From CAYPHJ01 sp964410485 (GTDB lineage: Bacteria; Desulfobacterota; Binatia; UBA9968): DNA of 64,000 bases. Of this stretch, positions 7,136-14,633 are shown one piece after another. Each line of letters opens with the position of its first letter. Within the stretch, counting starts at the first letter, position 1. Below the pieces are notes generated by a model that ran no database searches, had not been told where the DNA came from, and saw only the letters and a program-made list of their open reading frames with translations. Location of the stretch: NCBI GenBank assembly GCA_964410485.1, contig CAYPHJ010000010.1:1-64000 (forward strand), read 5' to 3'. The position numbers were made by a program, and so were the translations under genes.

Positions 7136-9826
7136 TCAACGGCTGCCGGCGCCCGCTTTCCCTTTGGCCTGCGGCGGCCCGCCGGCATTACCGGAAGCTC
7201 TGCCCAGAGTCATGAGATAGTCTCGCAGCGCCTGGATCTGCCGGTCGTCCTTGCCGTCGAGAATGTTGTCAGGGCCACCTGGATAGAATGAAGGCATTCT
7301 TGTCCCCGGCTGAATCTGCTGCGGATCCTCCAGCCATTTGATGATCCACTGCGGGTTCAGCCGCTGGCGCGCCAGATTGAGATCTGGCGCCCAGCCCTCC
7401 ATGGGGCCTTCCGGCTTTCGCTCTCCCTGTTGATGGCAGCTCAAACAATCGAAATATTCCTTTGAAATCAGCTGGCGCGCCGCTTCTAGATTTTCGCGCG
7501 GCACTTTTTGGTCCTCAAAATGGGTGAATGGAATGTCCACTTTGGCAAGACCGTTGAAATATGCCACGAGGAGATTCGTCTCGCGGTCAGACAGTTGAAA
7601 CGTCGGCATTCGGATGTCGAGCCATGGACGGATCGGCGAAGGCGCCTTGAGAAAGCTGAAGAACCACGGAGATTGCACCTTTTCGCCTTGCCCGTTGAGA
7701 GGCGGAGGCGCTAGAGCGGGGTTCTCCTGATAGTACTTTGCGACAAAGCCGCCGCGGTTTTCGATTTCGTGACAGCCGACGCAGTTGTACTGGTGCATCA
7801 AGCGGCGTCCTTCCACAATCTCGACAATCTGCCGGCCTTGATCGGCCAAATAGCGAGGCCCGACCTTGGATTCGCGAAAGCCGGCGAGCACGATTCGCAA
7901 GGCGTGGATATCGTCATCGGAGAGATTGAACTGCGGCATCACCTGTTCAACACGCTCCGTTGCGTAGATGCGCGGCGTTTTAATCTTATGGAACGTCCAG
8001 TCATCCCACGTGTGGGGAATGTCCGTTCGATTGCCAAAGAACAGTTCCTCGATGGTTTTGGAGCCGAACGTTGTCAGCTCAGCGCCGATGCGCGACTCCT
8101 TCTCCATTCCTTTAATGTCGTGACAACCGAAGCAGCCGTATTTGCGCACCAGCGCCTCGCCCTCTTTGATCTTGTTGGGATCGGCGAGCTGCTCCGCAAT
8201 GCCAGTCACCGGCTCGGCTTTGTTTCCAAGGGTCACGAGATAACTCGTGAGAGAAATCGCCTCGTCGTCTGTGAGCCGCAGGCTCGGCATGTTGGTATCC
8301 GGCGCAAAGGCGCGCGGATTCTTAAGCCAGTGATAGATCCACTGCGCTCCGGTTTTCGATCCGATGTCTTTCAGATTCGGCACCAAGTCCTTGTCTTTGC
8401 CCAGCGGAGTGGAGAAGTCCCCCTCGGCAAAGCCGTGGCAGCCTTTGCACCCGACACTCTCGGCGAGTTTCTTGCCTCGGGCTACGGCATTGGCATCGCC
8501 TTCCCGGAAGCCGGCCGGCAGCGGGTGCTCCGTGAGCCACTTATCCCCTTCTTCTTTCGAAACCGACCAGAGAAAGGCGGCGACCGCCAGGGCTTCGTCC
8601 GGTTTCAGCTCGAAATTGGGCATGCGTGTACGCGGGCGAAACTTGTGCGGGTTTTCGATCCAGCGCACCATCCAACCGGGGTCCAGCTTTGCGCTGATCT
8701 TGCGCAAGCTGGGACCGACTTTCGATATGTTTGCGTATCCGTCGACGAGGTGACAACCCGTGCAGCCGACTTGCTCGAACAGTCTTTGCCCTTCGGCGAG
8801 CAGTGGTGCCTGCTCGAAGCGCTGAACATCCAGATGGCAGGAGGTGCAGCTCGACTGGACCTTGTCGCCGCGCAGGAGCGGGTGGTCCCAAAAAATGACC
8901 TCGCCATGGGCTTGTTTGACGCTGTTAACGGCTACGCCCTGGCCCTCATGGCACGACGTACAACCGAACCTCTCCGGCGGATGGGCGTTGTCGGCCAGCA
9001 GTTTTTCGCGATGCGGGTGTGTTTTGAACGGATTTTGCTCGTCTTCAAAACCGGCCCGGTTAATCGCGATGTGACAGCTCTGGCAGCGATCGACGCGCGC
9101 GACCAACTGGTCGAAACGGTTTCGTTCAAAGTCGTCCAGGGACACCTGCTGAATTTTCGGAATCCTGTACAAAGAAAACGGACCAAGGTTGACGGTCACG
9201 TTATCCATGACGCGTTGCCAGCGATCGCGCTCGGCCGTGAGTTTTAAGAGCTCATTTTCCAGCTCTCTCACCCCCGAGTGAATCTTCCTGATCTCTTCTC
9301 TGATCTCTTCGCGGTTAGCGCGCGCCGCTTCCAGGCGGGGGAGGAGTTTCGCTTCCTGATCGTTGAGTCGTTGGATACGTTGGAGATAGCGTTTGGGATC
9401 TCGGTTCTGTTGGATCGCGTGGTCGTGTTCATACCACGCTTCTTCCAGCTCACTCTTGACAAACTTGACTTCGAGATCGACTTCTCGGAAGCGAGTGGTC
9501 GCTCGATCATCCTGCCTTTCAAGGTCCGCCAGCCTGCGGCCTAAATCACCTTCCCGAAGACTCGCTTGGGCAGCGGTCAGTTTCTTGTAGAGCTCCTGGT
9601 AATTGGCATCCGCCTCCAGCTTTGCCTGTTCTTCATCATAGGCCGCCTTGGCCTTGTTGTAGTCGAGGCGCAAGAACTGCTCCTGATACCCTTTCCACAG
9701 CCGGCGCGTGATGTTGTCATCCCAAAAAGCCCAAAGCGCCGATACGAGCAATAACGTGACGCCGATCAGAAAAACGGCGCCGTAGGACTTTTTCTCTTCG
9801 TTTTGGTCGATTCCTCTTTCCGCCAT
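7136..9826 (-). CDS. Membrane-anchored octaheme c-type cytochrome of a bc-type complex
   Basis: 896 aa. One N-terminal membrane helix (about residues 15-35) anchors a periplasmic protein. Residues ~50-210 are charged, alanine- and glutamate-rich and look like a long coiled coil. Eight CxxCH haem sites follow, with first cysteines near residues 248, 289, 327, 355, 460, 565, 682 and 794. From the fourth on they recur inside cytochrome-c-like modules carrying a methionine ligand pattern (RMPNFELKPDE, NMPSLRLTDDE, RMPTFQLSDRE, RMPSFYPGG). It follows genes for Rieske protein and split cytochrome b, with no separate cytochrome c1 or f. It therefore probably takes electrons from the Rieske centre and passes them to a terminal oxidase or soluble carrier. 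Confidence 0.9.
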   Translation of the reverse strand: MAERGIDQNEEKKSYGAVFLIGVTLLLVSALWAFWDDNITRRLWKGYQEQFLRLDYNKAKAAYDEEQAKLEADANYQELYKKLTAAQASLREGDLGRRLADLERQDDRATTRFREVDLEVKFVKSELEEAWYEHDHAIQQNRDPKRYLQRIQRLNDQEAKLLPRLEAARANREEIREEIRKIHSGVRELENELLKLTAERDRWQRVMDNVTVNLGPFSLYRIPKIQQVSLDDFERNRFDQLVARVDRCQSCHIAINRAGFEDEQNPFKTHPHREKLLADNAHPPERFGCTSCHEGQGVAVNSVKQAHGEVIFWDHPLLRGDKVQSSCTSCHLDVQRFEQAPLLAEGQRLFEQVGCTGCHLVDGYANISKVGPSLRKISAKLDPGWMVRWIENPHKFRPRTRMPNFELKPDEALAVAAFLWSVSKEEGDKWLTEHPLPAGFREGDANAVARGKKLAESVGCKGCHGFAEGDFSTPLGKDKDLVPNLKDIGSKTGAQWIYHWLKNPRAFAPDTNMPSLRLTDDEAISLTSYLVTLGNKAEPVTGIAEQLADPNKIKEGEALVRKYGCFGCHDIKGMEKESRIGAELTTFGSKTIEELFFGNRTDIPHTWDDWTFHKIKTPRIYATERVEQVMPQFNLSDDDIHALRIVLAGFRESKVGPRYLADQGRQIVEIVEGRRLMHQYNCVGCHEIENRGGFVAKYYQENPALAPPPLNGQGEKVQSPWFFSFLKAPSPIRPWLDIRMPTFQLSDRETNLLVAYFNGLAKVDIPFTHFEDQKVPRENLEAARQLISKEYFDCLSCHQQGERKPEGPMEGWAPDLNLARQRLNPQWIIKWLEDPQQIQPGTRMPSFYPGGPDNILDGKDDRQIQALRDYLMTLGRASGNAGGPPQAKGKAGAGSR

Positions 9827-9835
9827 GCCGGGTCC

Positions 9836-10003
9836 TCACGCGACTTTGCGCTCGAGAGCGCGGCCCAAAGAAAAAATCATTAGTCCGATCAGCATCAAGA
9901 CGATCTCCTCCGCCATGGAGAAATTTTTCATGACGCCGACATAAAGGGCATAGCCCACGTCGGCGAGCCCGAGCGCTTGCAGAATTTTGGCAACGTAGAA
10001 CAT
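9836..10003 (-). CDS. 55-aa single-span membrane protein of the bc operon
   Basis: Small protein MFYVAKILQALGL... with one predicted membrane helix (SMAEEIVLMLIGLMIFSLG) and a basic end (RALERKVA). The reading frame extends to 10078, but the ATG at 10003 is preceded by an AGGTG site at good distance, so the shorter form is chosen. It sits 9 nt before the octaheme cytochrome gene and is probably translated with it. I do not recognise the family. Its place and size suggest a minor subunit of the complex, like the small single-helix subunits of b6f and bc1 enzymes. Confidence 0.65.
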   Translation of the reverse strand: MFYVAKILQALGLADVGYALYVGVMKNFSMAEEIVLMLIGLMIFSLGRALERKVA

Positions 10004-10125
10004 CAATGCTTCACCTTCATGGTCTTCAAACGATAACCGTAAGGAGCCAAGCGTGTCCTCGTGCCTGACTCCTGCCAAAGTTTCTGTGTGTTCCCGGGCC
10101 CGTCGCCCTGGACAGTTTTCGCAAT

Positions 10126-10216
10126 GTCATTCTGAGAAGCGCAGCGACGAAGAATCTGCTTTCTGGTTCGAACGATCAAACACGTAAAGCATATCCTTCA
10201 CTTCGTTCAGGATGAC
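10126..10216. repeat. GTCATTCTGAG-type dispersed repeat, copy 1
   Basis: Begins gtcattctgagaagcgcagc and ends ttcaggatgac, giving imperfect inverted ends. The first 38 nt match the copy at 29369-29406 with one internal mismatch plus one at the end. It fills most of the 315-nt gap between the 55-aa membrane protein gene and the cytochrome b C-terminal subunit, inside an operon. The rest of that gap shows nothing else. Confidence 0.75.
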
Positions 10217-10318
10217 ACTGTTGATAAGCGCTCTCGTTTTCATCTTCTGCCGGCGAGCGTAGGCTCATAGCACACTTCATGGGCTTCGTTTTCAACGCAC
10301 CAACGCGCAACTGTGCTG

Positions 10319-11086
10319 TCAAATATTGAAGTACGGGGTAACCAGGATGTACTTGACATTGAACGCAAGCCTGAGAAACATTTTTGCCGGAAGCGCCAGC
10401 ATCATCAGCACAAGCGTAGCCGTGATCGTGAAGCGCACCATCCCCCAGCGCTCCATAAACTCTCGCCCCTTGACGCGCAGAACCCACCAGTAAAAAAGCG
10501 CGAAGCCGAGCGCGAAGTAGAGCACGATGACAAATCCGCCGAAAGCCGCCGAAGTCCAATAACCCCTGAAGCCGAAGAGATAAGGGAGGTCGACATTGGT
10601 CAGCGCGACCACTTTGTGCGGATCCCAGCGCTGCCATGGCCAAAAGAGGTTCCAGCCGGGGCCACGGAAAAAAGTTCCGATGATGATCATGGATACCCAG
10701 AGAACGTGGAACCCTAGAAAGAATGTCAGAATCTCGTATTTGCGGTCTTTGAAACAGTAATAGCCGTTTCCCCTGGGGTTGATGTCGATAAAAGGAATCA
10801 CCATCAGACCAACGATGATGAGGGTCGGGAGCACCACGCCGGCATGCCAGGGATCAAAATAGACGAGCATCTCCTGCAGTCCCAGGAAGTACCAAGGCGC
10901 CTTTGACGGGTTGGGAGTACGCGTCGGGTTTGCGGGCTCTTCGAGCGGCGCGTCGATCAGCAGCGCCCAGAATGTCAAGACGATTGTGACAAAGAGTGCG
11001 ACCAGGAACTCTGCGCGCACAAGGTGGGGCCAGGTGTGGATCTTGTCGTCAACCGGCAATCTCTTTTCTCGCGTTGGCTCTGCCAT
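10319..11086 (-). CDS. Cytochrome b C-terminal subunit (subunit IV/PetD-like)
   Basis: 255 aa from an ATG preceded by AAAGGA; the longer frame to 11188 adds 34 implausible residues. It carries the quinone-site PEWY-like motif as APWYFLGLQEMLVYFDPW, then three or more membrane spans and a longer C-terminal tail than b6f subunit IV (extra spans after FGFRGYWTSAAFGGFVIVLYF). It completes the b-type core with the preceding cytochrome b gene, whose stop is 76 nt upstream of this start. The core passes electrons from quinol to the Rieske centre and to the haems. The extra C-terminal helices are typical of menaquinol-type bc complexes. Confidence 0.88.
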   Translation of the reverse strand: MAEPTREKRLPVDDKIHTWPHLVRAEFLVALFVTIVLTFWALLIDAPLEEPANPTRTPNPSKAPWYFLGLQEMLVYFDPWHAGVVLPTLIIVGLMVIPFIDINPRGNGYYCFKDRKYEILTFFLGFHVLWVSMIIIGTFFRGPGWNLFWPWQRWDPHKVVALTNVDLPYLFGFRGYWTSAAFGGFVIVLYFALGFALFYWWVLRVKGREFMERWGMVRFTITATLVLMMLALPAKMFLRLAFNVKYILVTPYFNI

Positions 11087-11162
11087 TGCCTGTTGTCCTT
11101 TGCTTACCGTTTTGTTTTTCGATGGTGGTGCTGTTTTTGATTTCCCAAATAAAAAAACGGAA

Positions 11163-11933
11163 TCAGAGTGACGGACCGGAGAACCCATCGCGCCGGATGC
11201 GCCAGAAATGGACGACCATCAGCGTGGCCGCCACCAGCGGAATGAAAATGCAATGCAGAATATAAAAGCGCAGCAAGGTGTGCGGGCCGATCTCGCCGCC
11301 ACCGAACAAGAAGGCTCGCGCATCATAAATCGGGTTGGCCCCGACGAACTCAGCGAAGGGGCCCTCGTGGCCCAGGAGTGGACTGGCGGCCGCCATATTT
11401 GCGCCAACGGTAACCGCCCAAATCGCGAGCTGATCCCATGGGAGCAGGTAGCCGGTAAAGCTCAACAGTAGCGTCAGCACGAGAAGCAACACGCCGACAA
11501 TCCAGTTGAACTCCCGTGGTGGTTTGTACGAACCAGTAAGAAAAACTCGAAACATATGGAGCCAGACAAAAACAACCATGGCATGGGCGGCCCAGCGATG
11601 CATGTTGCGCATGAGCATGCCGAAAGGCATGTCGAACTCGAGGTACTTCATATCGGCATAGGCATACTCTGCGACGGGGCGGTAGTAGAACATCAAGTAA
11701 ATGCCCGTGACCGCGGTCACCAGGAACATGAGGAACGTAAGTCCTCCCATGCACCAAGTGAAACGCATTCTGACGGCGTGCCGGCGCACCTTGGCGGGAT
11801 GGAGGTGCAGAAAAACGTTCGCAGTCACCATCATGACGCGGTTGCGCGGCGTATCTTCATATCCGTGGCGAAAAATTGACCTCCAGACTTGACTCTCGAC
11901 AATGTCGTTCTTGATTTTTTCCAACACGCTCAT
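11163..11933 (-). CDS. Cytochrome b N-terminal subunit (b6-like)
   Basis: 256 aa, four membrane helices. The two haem-ligand pairs are visible: NMHRWAAHAMVVFVWLHMF (histidines 14 apart) and FYILHCIFIPLVAATLMVVH (15 apart), the b6-type spacing. GVLLLVLTLLLSFTGYLLPW is the conserved helix after the first pair, with the DQLAIWAVTVG loop that contributes to the quinone site. The chain ends after the fourth helix, so cytochrome b is split as in b6f. Lies between the Rieske gene (12 nt) and the C-terminal subunit. Confidence 0.92.
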   Translation of the reverse strand: MSVLEKIKNDIVESQVWRSIFRHGYEDTPRNRVMMVTANVFLHLHPAKVRRHAVRMRFTWCMGGLTFLMFLVTAVTGIYLMFYYRPVAEYAYADMKYLEFDMPFGMLMRNMHRWAAHAMVVFVWLHMFRVFLTGSYKPPREFNWIVGVLLLVLTLLLSFTGYLLPWDQLAIWAVTVGANMAAASPLLGHEGPFAEFVGANPIYDARAFLFGGGEIGPHTLLRFYILHCIFIPLVAATLMVVHFWRIRRDGFSGPSL

Positions 11934-11945
11934 GATTTTTTTCCG

Positions 11946-12464
11946 TTAAACCTTGAGAATACTATCTGGATGCTGCTCCTCCGGCTCCGCGTTCGGCGCC
12001 ATTCTGAAAACTTGTCCCTTGTTGACCAGGAGCTGCCCGTCCTCGCCCACCGTCACTCGAAATCGATCCAACGGGCGCGGCGCCGGCCCTTCGAAATTCA
12101 GCCCCGTCTTAAAAAAGCCGCTGCCGTGGCATGGGCACTTGAACTTGCTTTCGGCGGCGAGCCACCGGGGCGTGCATCCGAGGTGCGTGCAGCGGGCAAA
12201 GATCGCATAGATACCGGTTTCCTCGCGAACAATCCACACTCGCTCTTCTTGTTTAAACCTTTCGCTGACTTCGCCTATGGGATAGTCGGTAGGAAAACCG
12301 GCTTTGAATGTCAAGGGCGGGGTAAAGAGAACCCGTGGGAAAGCCGAACGAAGGAAGCCGAGCAAGCTCAAGCCACCAAAGATGCCGAAACCCGTCCATC
12401 CCAGTCTGGTAAAGAAGTCGCGCCGTGACCAAATCCCTCTTTTTTTCTTTTCCGCTTCTGCCAT
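11946..12464 (-). CDS. Rieske 2Fe-2S protein
   Basis: 172 aa. The cluster motifs are canonical: CTHLGC and CPCHGSGF. An N-terminal anchor follows a twin-arginine-like start (SRRDFFTRLGWTGFGIFGG), consistent with Tat export of the folded iron-sulfur domain to the outer face of the membrane. It oxidises quinol together with cytochrome b and donates to the c-type haems. Upstream neighbour is a small membrane protein gene whose stop is 6 nt away; downstream is cytochrome b. Confidence 0.93.
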   Translation of the reverse strand: MAEAEKKKRGIWSRRDFFTRLGWTGFGIFGGLSLLGFLRSAFPRVLFTPPLTFKAGFPTDYPIGEVSERFKQEERVWIVREETGIYAIFARCTHLGCTPRWLAAESKFKCPCHGSGFFKTGLNFEGPAPRPLDRFRVTVGEDGQLLVNKGQVFRMAPNAEPEEQHPDSILKV

Positions 12465-12470
12465 TTTTTT

Positions 12471-12812
12471 CTAGCCTTTGATCCAGCTAATGAGCGCTCC
12501 CCAAACAATGAAGATCAGACCGCCCAGCATTAAAAGCAAACCGACCGGCCCGAAGACAAACGATAAGCCCGCACCCACACAGAAGATCAACACTCCCGTT
12601 CCCAGAGGATTCAAAGGCGCTGGAACGGCTGCTGAGGGGTCTTGCACCTCAGATTTGTGGATCAACTCCTCGCGGATCAGGGCGAACGCTAGCTCTTTGA
12701 GATCGTCTTGTCTGTGTGGCTCAGCACCCTGAATCAGACGGCCAATCTCTTGAGCTAGATTCTCGATCTCTTGTTCACGCGCTTGTGAAGCGTCGGGAGG
12801 ATGTAATGCCAC
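12471..12812 (-). CDS. Small membrane protein preceding the Rieske gene
   Basis: 113 aa with a GTG start and no strong ribosome site. The first ~55 residues are soluble and charged (EQEIENLAQEIGRLIQGAEP), followed by two hydrophobic stretches (TGVLIFCVGAGLSFVFGPVG and LLLMLGGLIFIVWGALISWI). I do not recognise the family. It is packed 6 nt before the Rieske start and so belongs to the bc operon; an assembly factor or extra subunit is possible. Confidence 0.6.
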   Translation of the reverse strand: MALHPPDASQAREQEIENLAQEIGRLIQGAEPHRQDDLKELAFALIREELIHKSEVQDPSAAVPAPLNPLGTGVLIFCVGAGLSFVFGPVGLLLMLGGLIFIVWGALISWIKG

Positions 12813-12878
12813 TTAAAGTGAGGTTTGCTTATTATAGAAAAACACCTTTGTCAACACGGTCCGGCACAAATTACCCTA

Positions 12879-13361
12879 TTATTTCCGCAACAAAGCCACT
12901 GCCATGGCTGCCATTCCTTTGCCTTGGCCGACCCAGCCGAGGTTTTCGGTCGTTGCCGCTTTAACGTTAATACGGTCTTCGGGTACTTTGAAGTATCCAG
13001 CGAGACTTTGTTTCATGGCCGCGTAATGCGGCGCCATCTTGGGCCGCTGCGCAATGATGGTCAAGTCGATGTTCACCAGCTGGAATTTCCTCTGCCGCAT
13101 CAGCGCGAGGACTTTCTGCAGCAGCACTGCACTGGAGATGCCCTTGTAGCGCGCGTCGCTAGCGGGAAAATGCATTCCTATGTCTCCCTCTCCCAAAGCG
13201 CCCAGCACCGCGTTTATGACAGCGTGTAACACGACATCGGCATCTGAATGGCCCACCAATCCTTTGCTGTACGGAATCGTCACGCCGGCCAGGACGAGCT
13301 TTCGCCCGGAGCGAAAGCGGTGCACGTCAAAACCATGTCCGACACGAAGTTGTTGCGCCAT
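12879..13361 (-). CDS. ispF: 2-C-methyl-D-erythritol 2,4-cyclodiphosphate synthase
   Basis: 160 aa, cytosolic trimeric zinc enzyme that cyclises CDP-methylerythritol phosphate in the non-mevalonate isoprenoid pathway. Metal and substrate motifs are clear: GHGFDVHRF, GHSDADVVLHAVINAVLGA, GDIGMHFPASD and the C-terminal KAATTENLGWVGQGKGMAA. Start MAQQLRVG fits the family. ispD is not next to it. It precedes the bc operon by 66 nt on the same strand, so co-transcription is possible but not shown. Confidence 0.95.
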   Translation of the reverse strand: MAQQLRVGHGFDVHRFRSGRKLVLAGVTIPYSKGLVGHSDADVVLHAVINAVLGALGEGDIGMHFPASDARYKGISSAVLLQKVLALMRQRKFQLVNIDLTIIAQRPKMAPHYAAMKQSLAGYFKVPEDRINVKAATTENLGWVGQGKGMAAMAVALLRK

Positions 13362-13423
13362 AACTGCGGAAGAAGCGACTCATCTGAGCGTAACGAAAGT
13401 AACAGGTGTATTGCAACAGGCAG

Positions 13424-13561
13424 GTTCAAGTCGTTCAAGCCGTTTCGATCGTTCCAACGGTTCCAACCGTTTCAATCGTTCCAATCGTCAAGATTATCCG
13501 GAGCTTCTTGCATCCTTTCGTTCACGACTGGAACGGTTGGAACTGCTGGAACGATTTGAAC
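13424..13561. repeat. 9-nt-period array in two inverted arms (locus P9-a)
   Basis: Left arm has seven 9-nt units starting gttcaagtc at 13424 and running through gttccaacg, gttccaacc, gtttcaatc to gttccaatc (13478-13486). The right arm at 13531-13561 has the reverse-complement type (gaacggttg, gaactgctg, gaacgattt, gaac). A 44-nt centre separates them, so the arms can pair. It occupies the gap between the divergent ispF and DUF3750 genes. The unit is too short and degenerate for CRISPR. Confidence 0.8.
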
Positions 13562-13619
13562 CTAGGCGAGTTCCCGTTCGCGTTAAGCGAAACTCTGGCC
13601 TATAATCGGCACAACGAAG

Positions 13620-14402
13620 ATGGTGCTGCGCATCCTCTCATTGTCGTTCTTGGTATTCGTCGGGCTGCCGCTTTATGCCGTGTTTTCCGGGCAGGCGCTG
13701 CTGGGGAGAGATTATCGCACCGCCGATCGGTCGAGTGCCGGCATTGCTCCCCGGGTCGACACTACTCCTGAAGCTGTGGTTCACGTGTATGCGGCCCGCG
13801 CGGTCAACTGGCGCGGAATTTTCGGCGTGCACACCTGGATTGCAACCAAATCTGAGAATGCCACTTATTATACGGTTCATCATGTCGTCGGCTGGCGTTT
13901 GTACCGTAACTTGTCCGTTGTGCACTCCGCGCCAGGTATTCCGGATGGCCGCTGGTTCGGTAACGAGCCGGAGCTTTTGACTGAGCTAAGAGGCGAAGCT
14001 GCGGCGCGCGCTATTCCCAAGATTATCGAAGCGGTCGAAAACTATCCCTATGCCAACGACTATGCTGTCTGGCCGGGTCCCAACAGCAATACATTCACCG
14101 CCTACGTTGCGCGGCAAGTCCCGGGCTTGAGCGTCAACTTGCCCGCCACAGCCATCGGCAAGGACTATCCCATTAACGGATCGATTATCGATCGCACCCC
14201 AAGCGGCACCGGCTATCAAGTCTCGCTCCTGGGGCTTGCCGGTCTTTCTGTGGCACGCGACGAGGGCTTCGAGGTTAATATGCTGGGTTTAAGCTTTGGC
14301 CTCGATTTTTTCAATCCAGCTCTCAAGCTTCCCTTCATCGGTCGCGTGGGCTTTGGCAGCCGCCAAAGCGCAGGGGGCAGAGCGCAAAGCGCAGAGGGCT
14401 AA
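13620..14402 (+). CDS. DUF3750-family protein with signal anchor
   Basis: 260 aa. Hydrophobic start (VLRILSLSFLVFVGLPLYAVFSG) looks like a signal peptide or anchor. The body contains WRGIFGVHTWIATK, HHVVGWRLY and NYPYANDYAVWPGPNSNTF, which I recognise as the DUF3750 pattern; the function is unknown. The last ~14 residues (SRQSAGGRAQSAEG) are encoded by a 7-nt-period repeat that also provides the stop codon, so the native C-terminus may have been replaced. Confidence 0.7.
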   Translation: MVLRILSLSFLVFVGLPLYAVFSGQALLGRDYRTADRSSAGIAPRVDTTPEAVVHVYAARAVNWRGIFGVHTWIATKSENATYYTVHHVVGWRLYRNLSVVHSAPGIPDGRWFGNEPELLTELRGEAAARAIPKIIEAVENYPYANDYAVWPGPNSNTFTAYVARQVPGLSVNLPATAIGKDYPINGSIIDRTPSGTGYQVSLLGLAGLSVARDEGFEVNMLGLSFGLDFFNPALKLPFIGRVGFGSRQSAGGRAQSAEG

Positions 14403-14408
14403 GCGCAA
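14367..14408 (+). repeat. 7-nt-period array covering the stop codon of the DUF3750 gene
   Basis: Six contiguous 7-nt units: agcgcag, ggggcag, agcgcaa, agcgcag, agggcta, agcgcaa. The TAA stop at 14400-14402 is made by the junction of the last two. The array therefore encodes the final residues of the upstream protein. Confidence 0.7.
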
Positions 14409-14423
14409 GCGCTTCGCTAAGCC

Positions 14424-14633
14424 GTTCCAATTGTTCCAGTCGTTCCAACGTTCCAAAGGATATGCTTTTGACGGACGGCTGGAGACGGTAGAGCGAAGAA
14501 AAGCGGATCCTTCGTCCCTGCGGTTCTCAGAAAGACATAGTGTGGTTCGATCGCTGTTCCAGTCGTGAGTGAAAAACGCCCAAAACGGTTGGAACGGCTG
14601 CAACGACTGGAACTACTGGAACGGTTGGAACTA
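14424..14633. repeat. 9-nt-period array in two inverted arms (locus P9-b)
   Basis: Left arm 14424-14457 holds gttccaatt, gttccagtc, gttccaac and gttccaaag. The right arm 14589-14633 holds five units of the opposite sense: ttggaacgg, ctgcaacga, ctggaacta, ctggaacgg, ttggaacta. The right arm ends exactly on the stop codon of the MFS gene (14631-14633, minus strand). The ~130 nt between the arms hold no gene. Confidence 0.78.

Noticed and set aside
7769..9247. Plus-strand frame of 492 codons opposite the octaheme cytochrome
   Set aside because: Antisense shadow of a strongly supported gene with eight CxxCH motifs; no start signal or family resemblance.
13424..13486. Possible CRISPR array
   Set aside because: The repeat unit is only 9 nt and degenerate, with no unique spacers and no cas genes.
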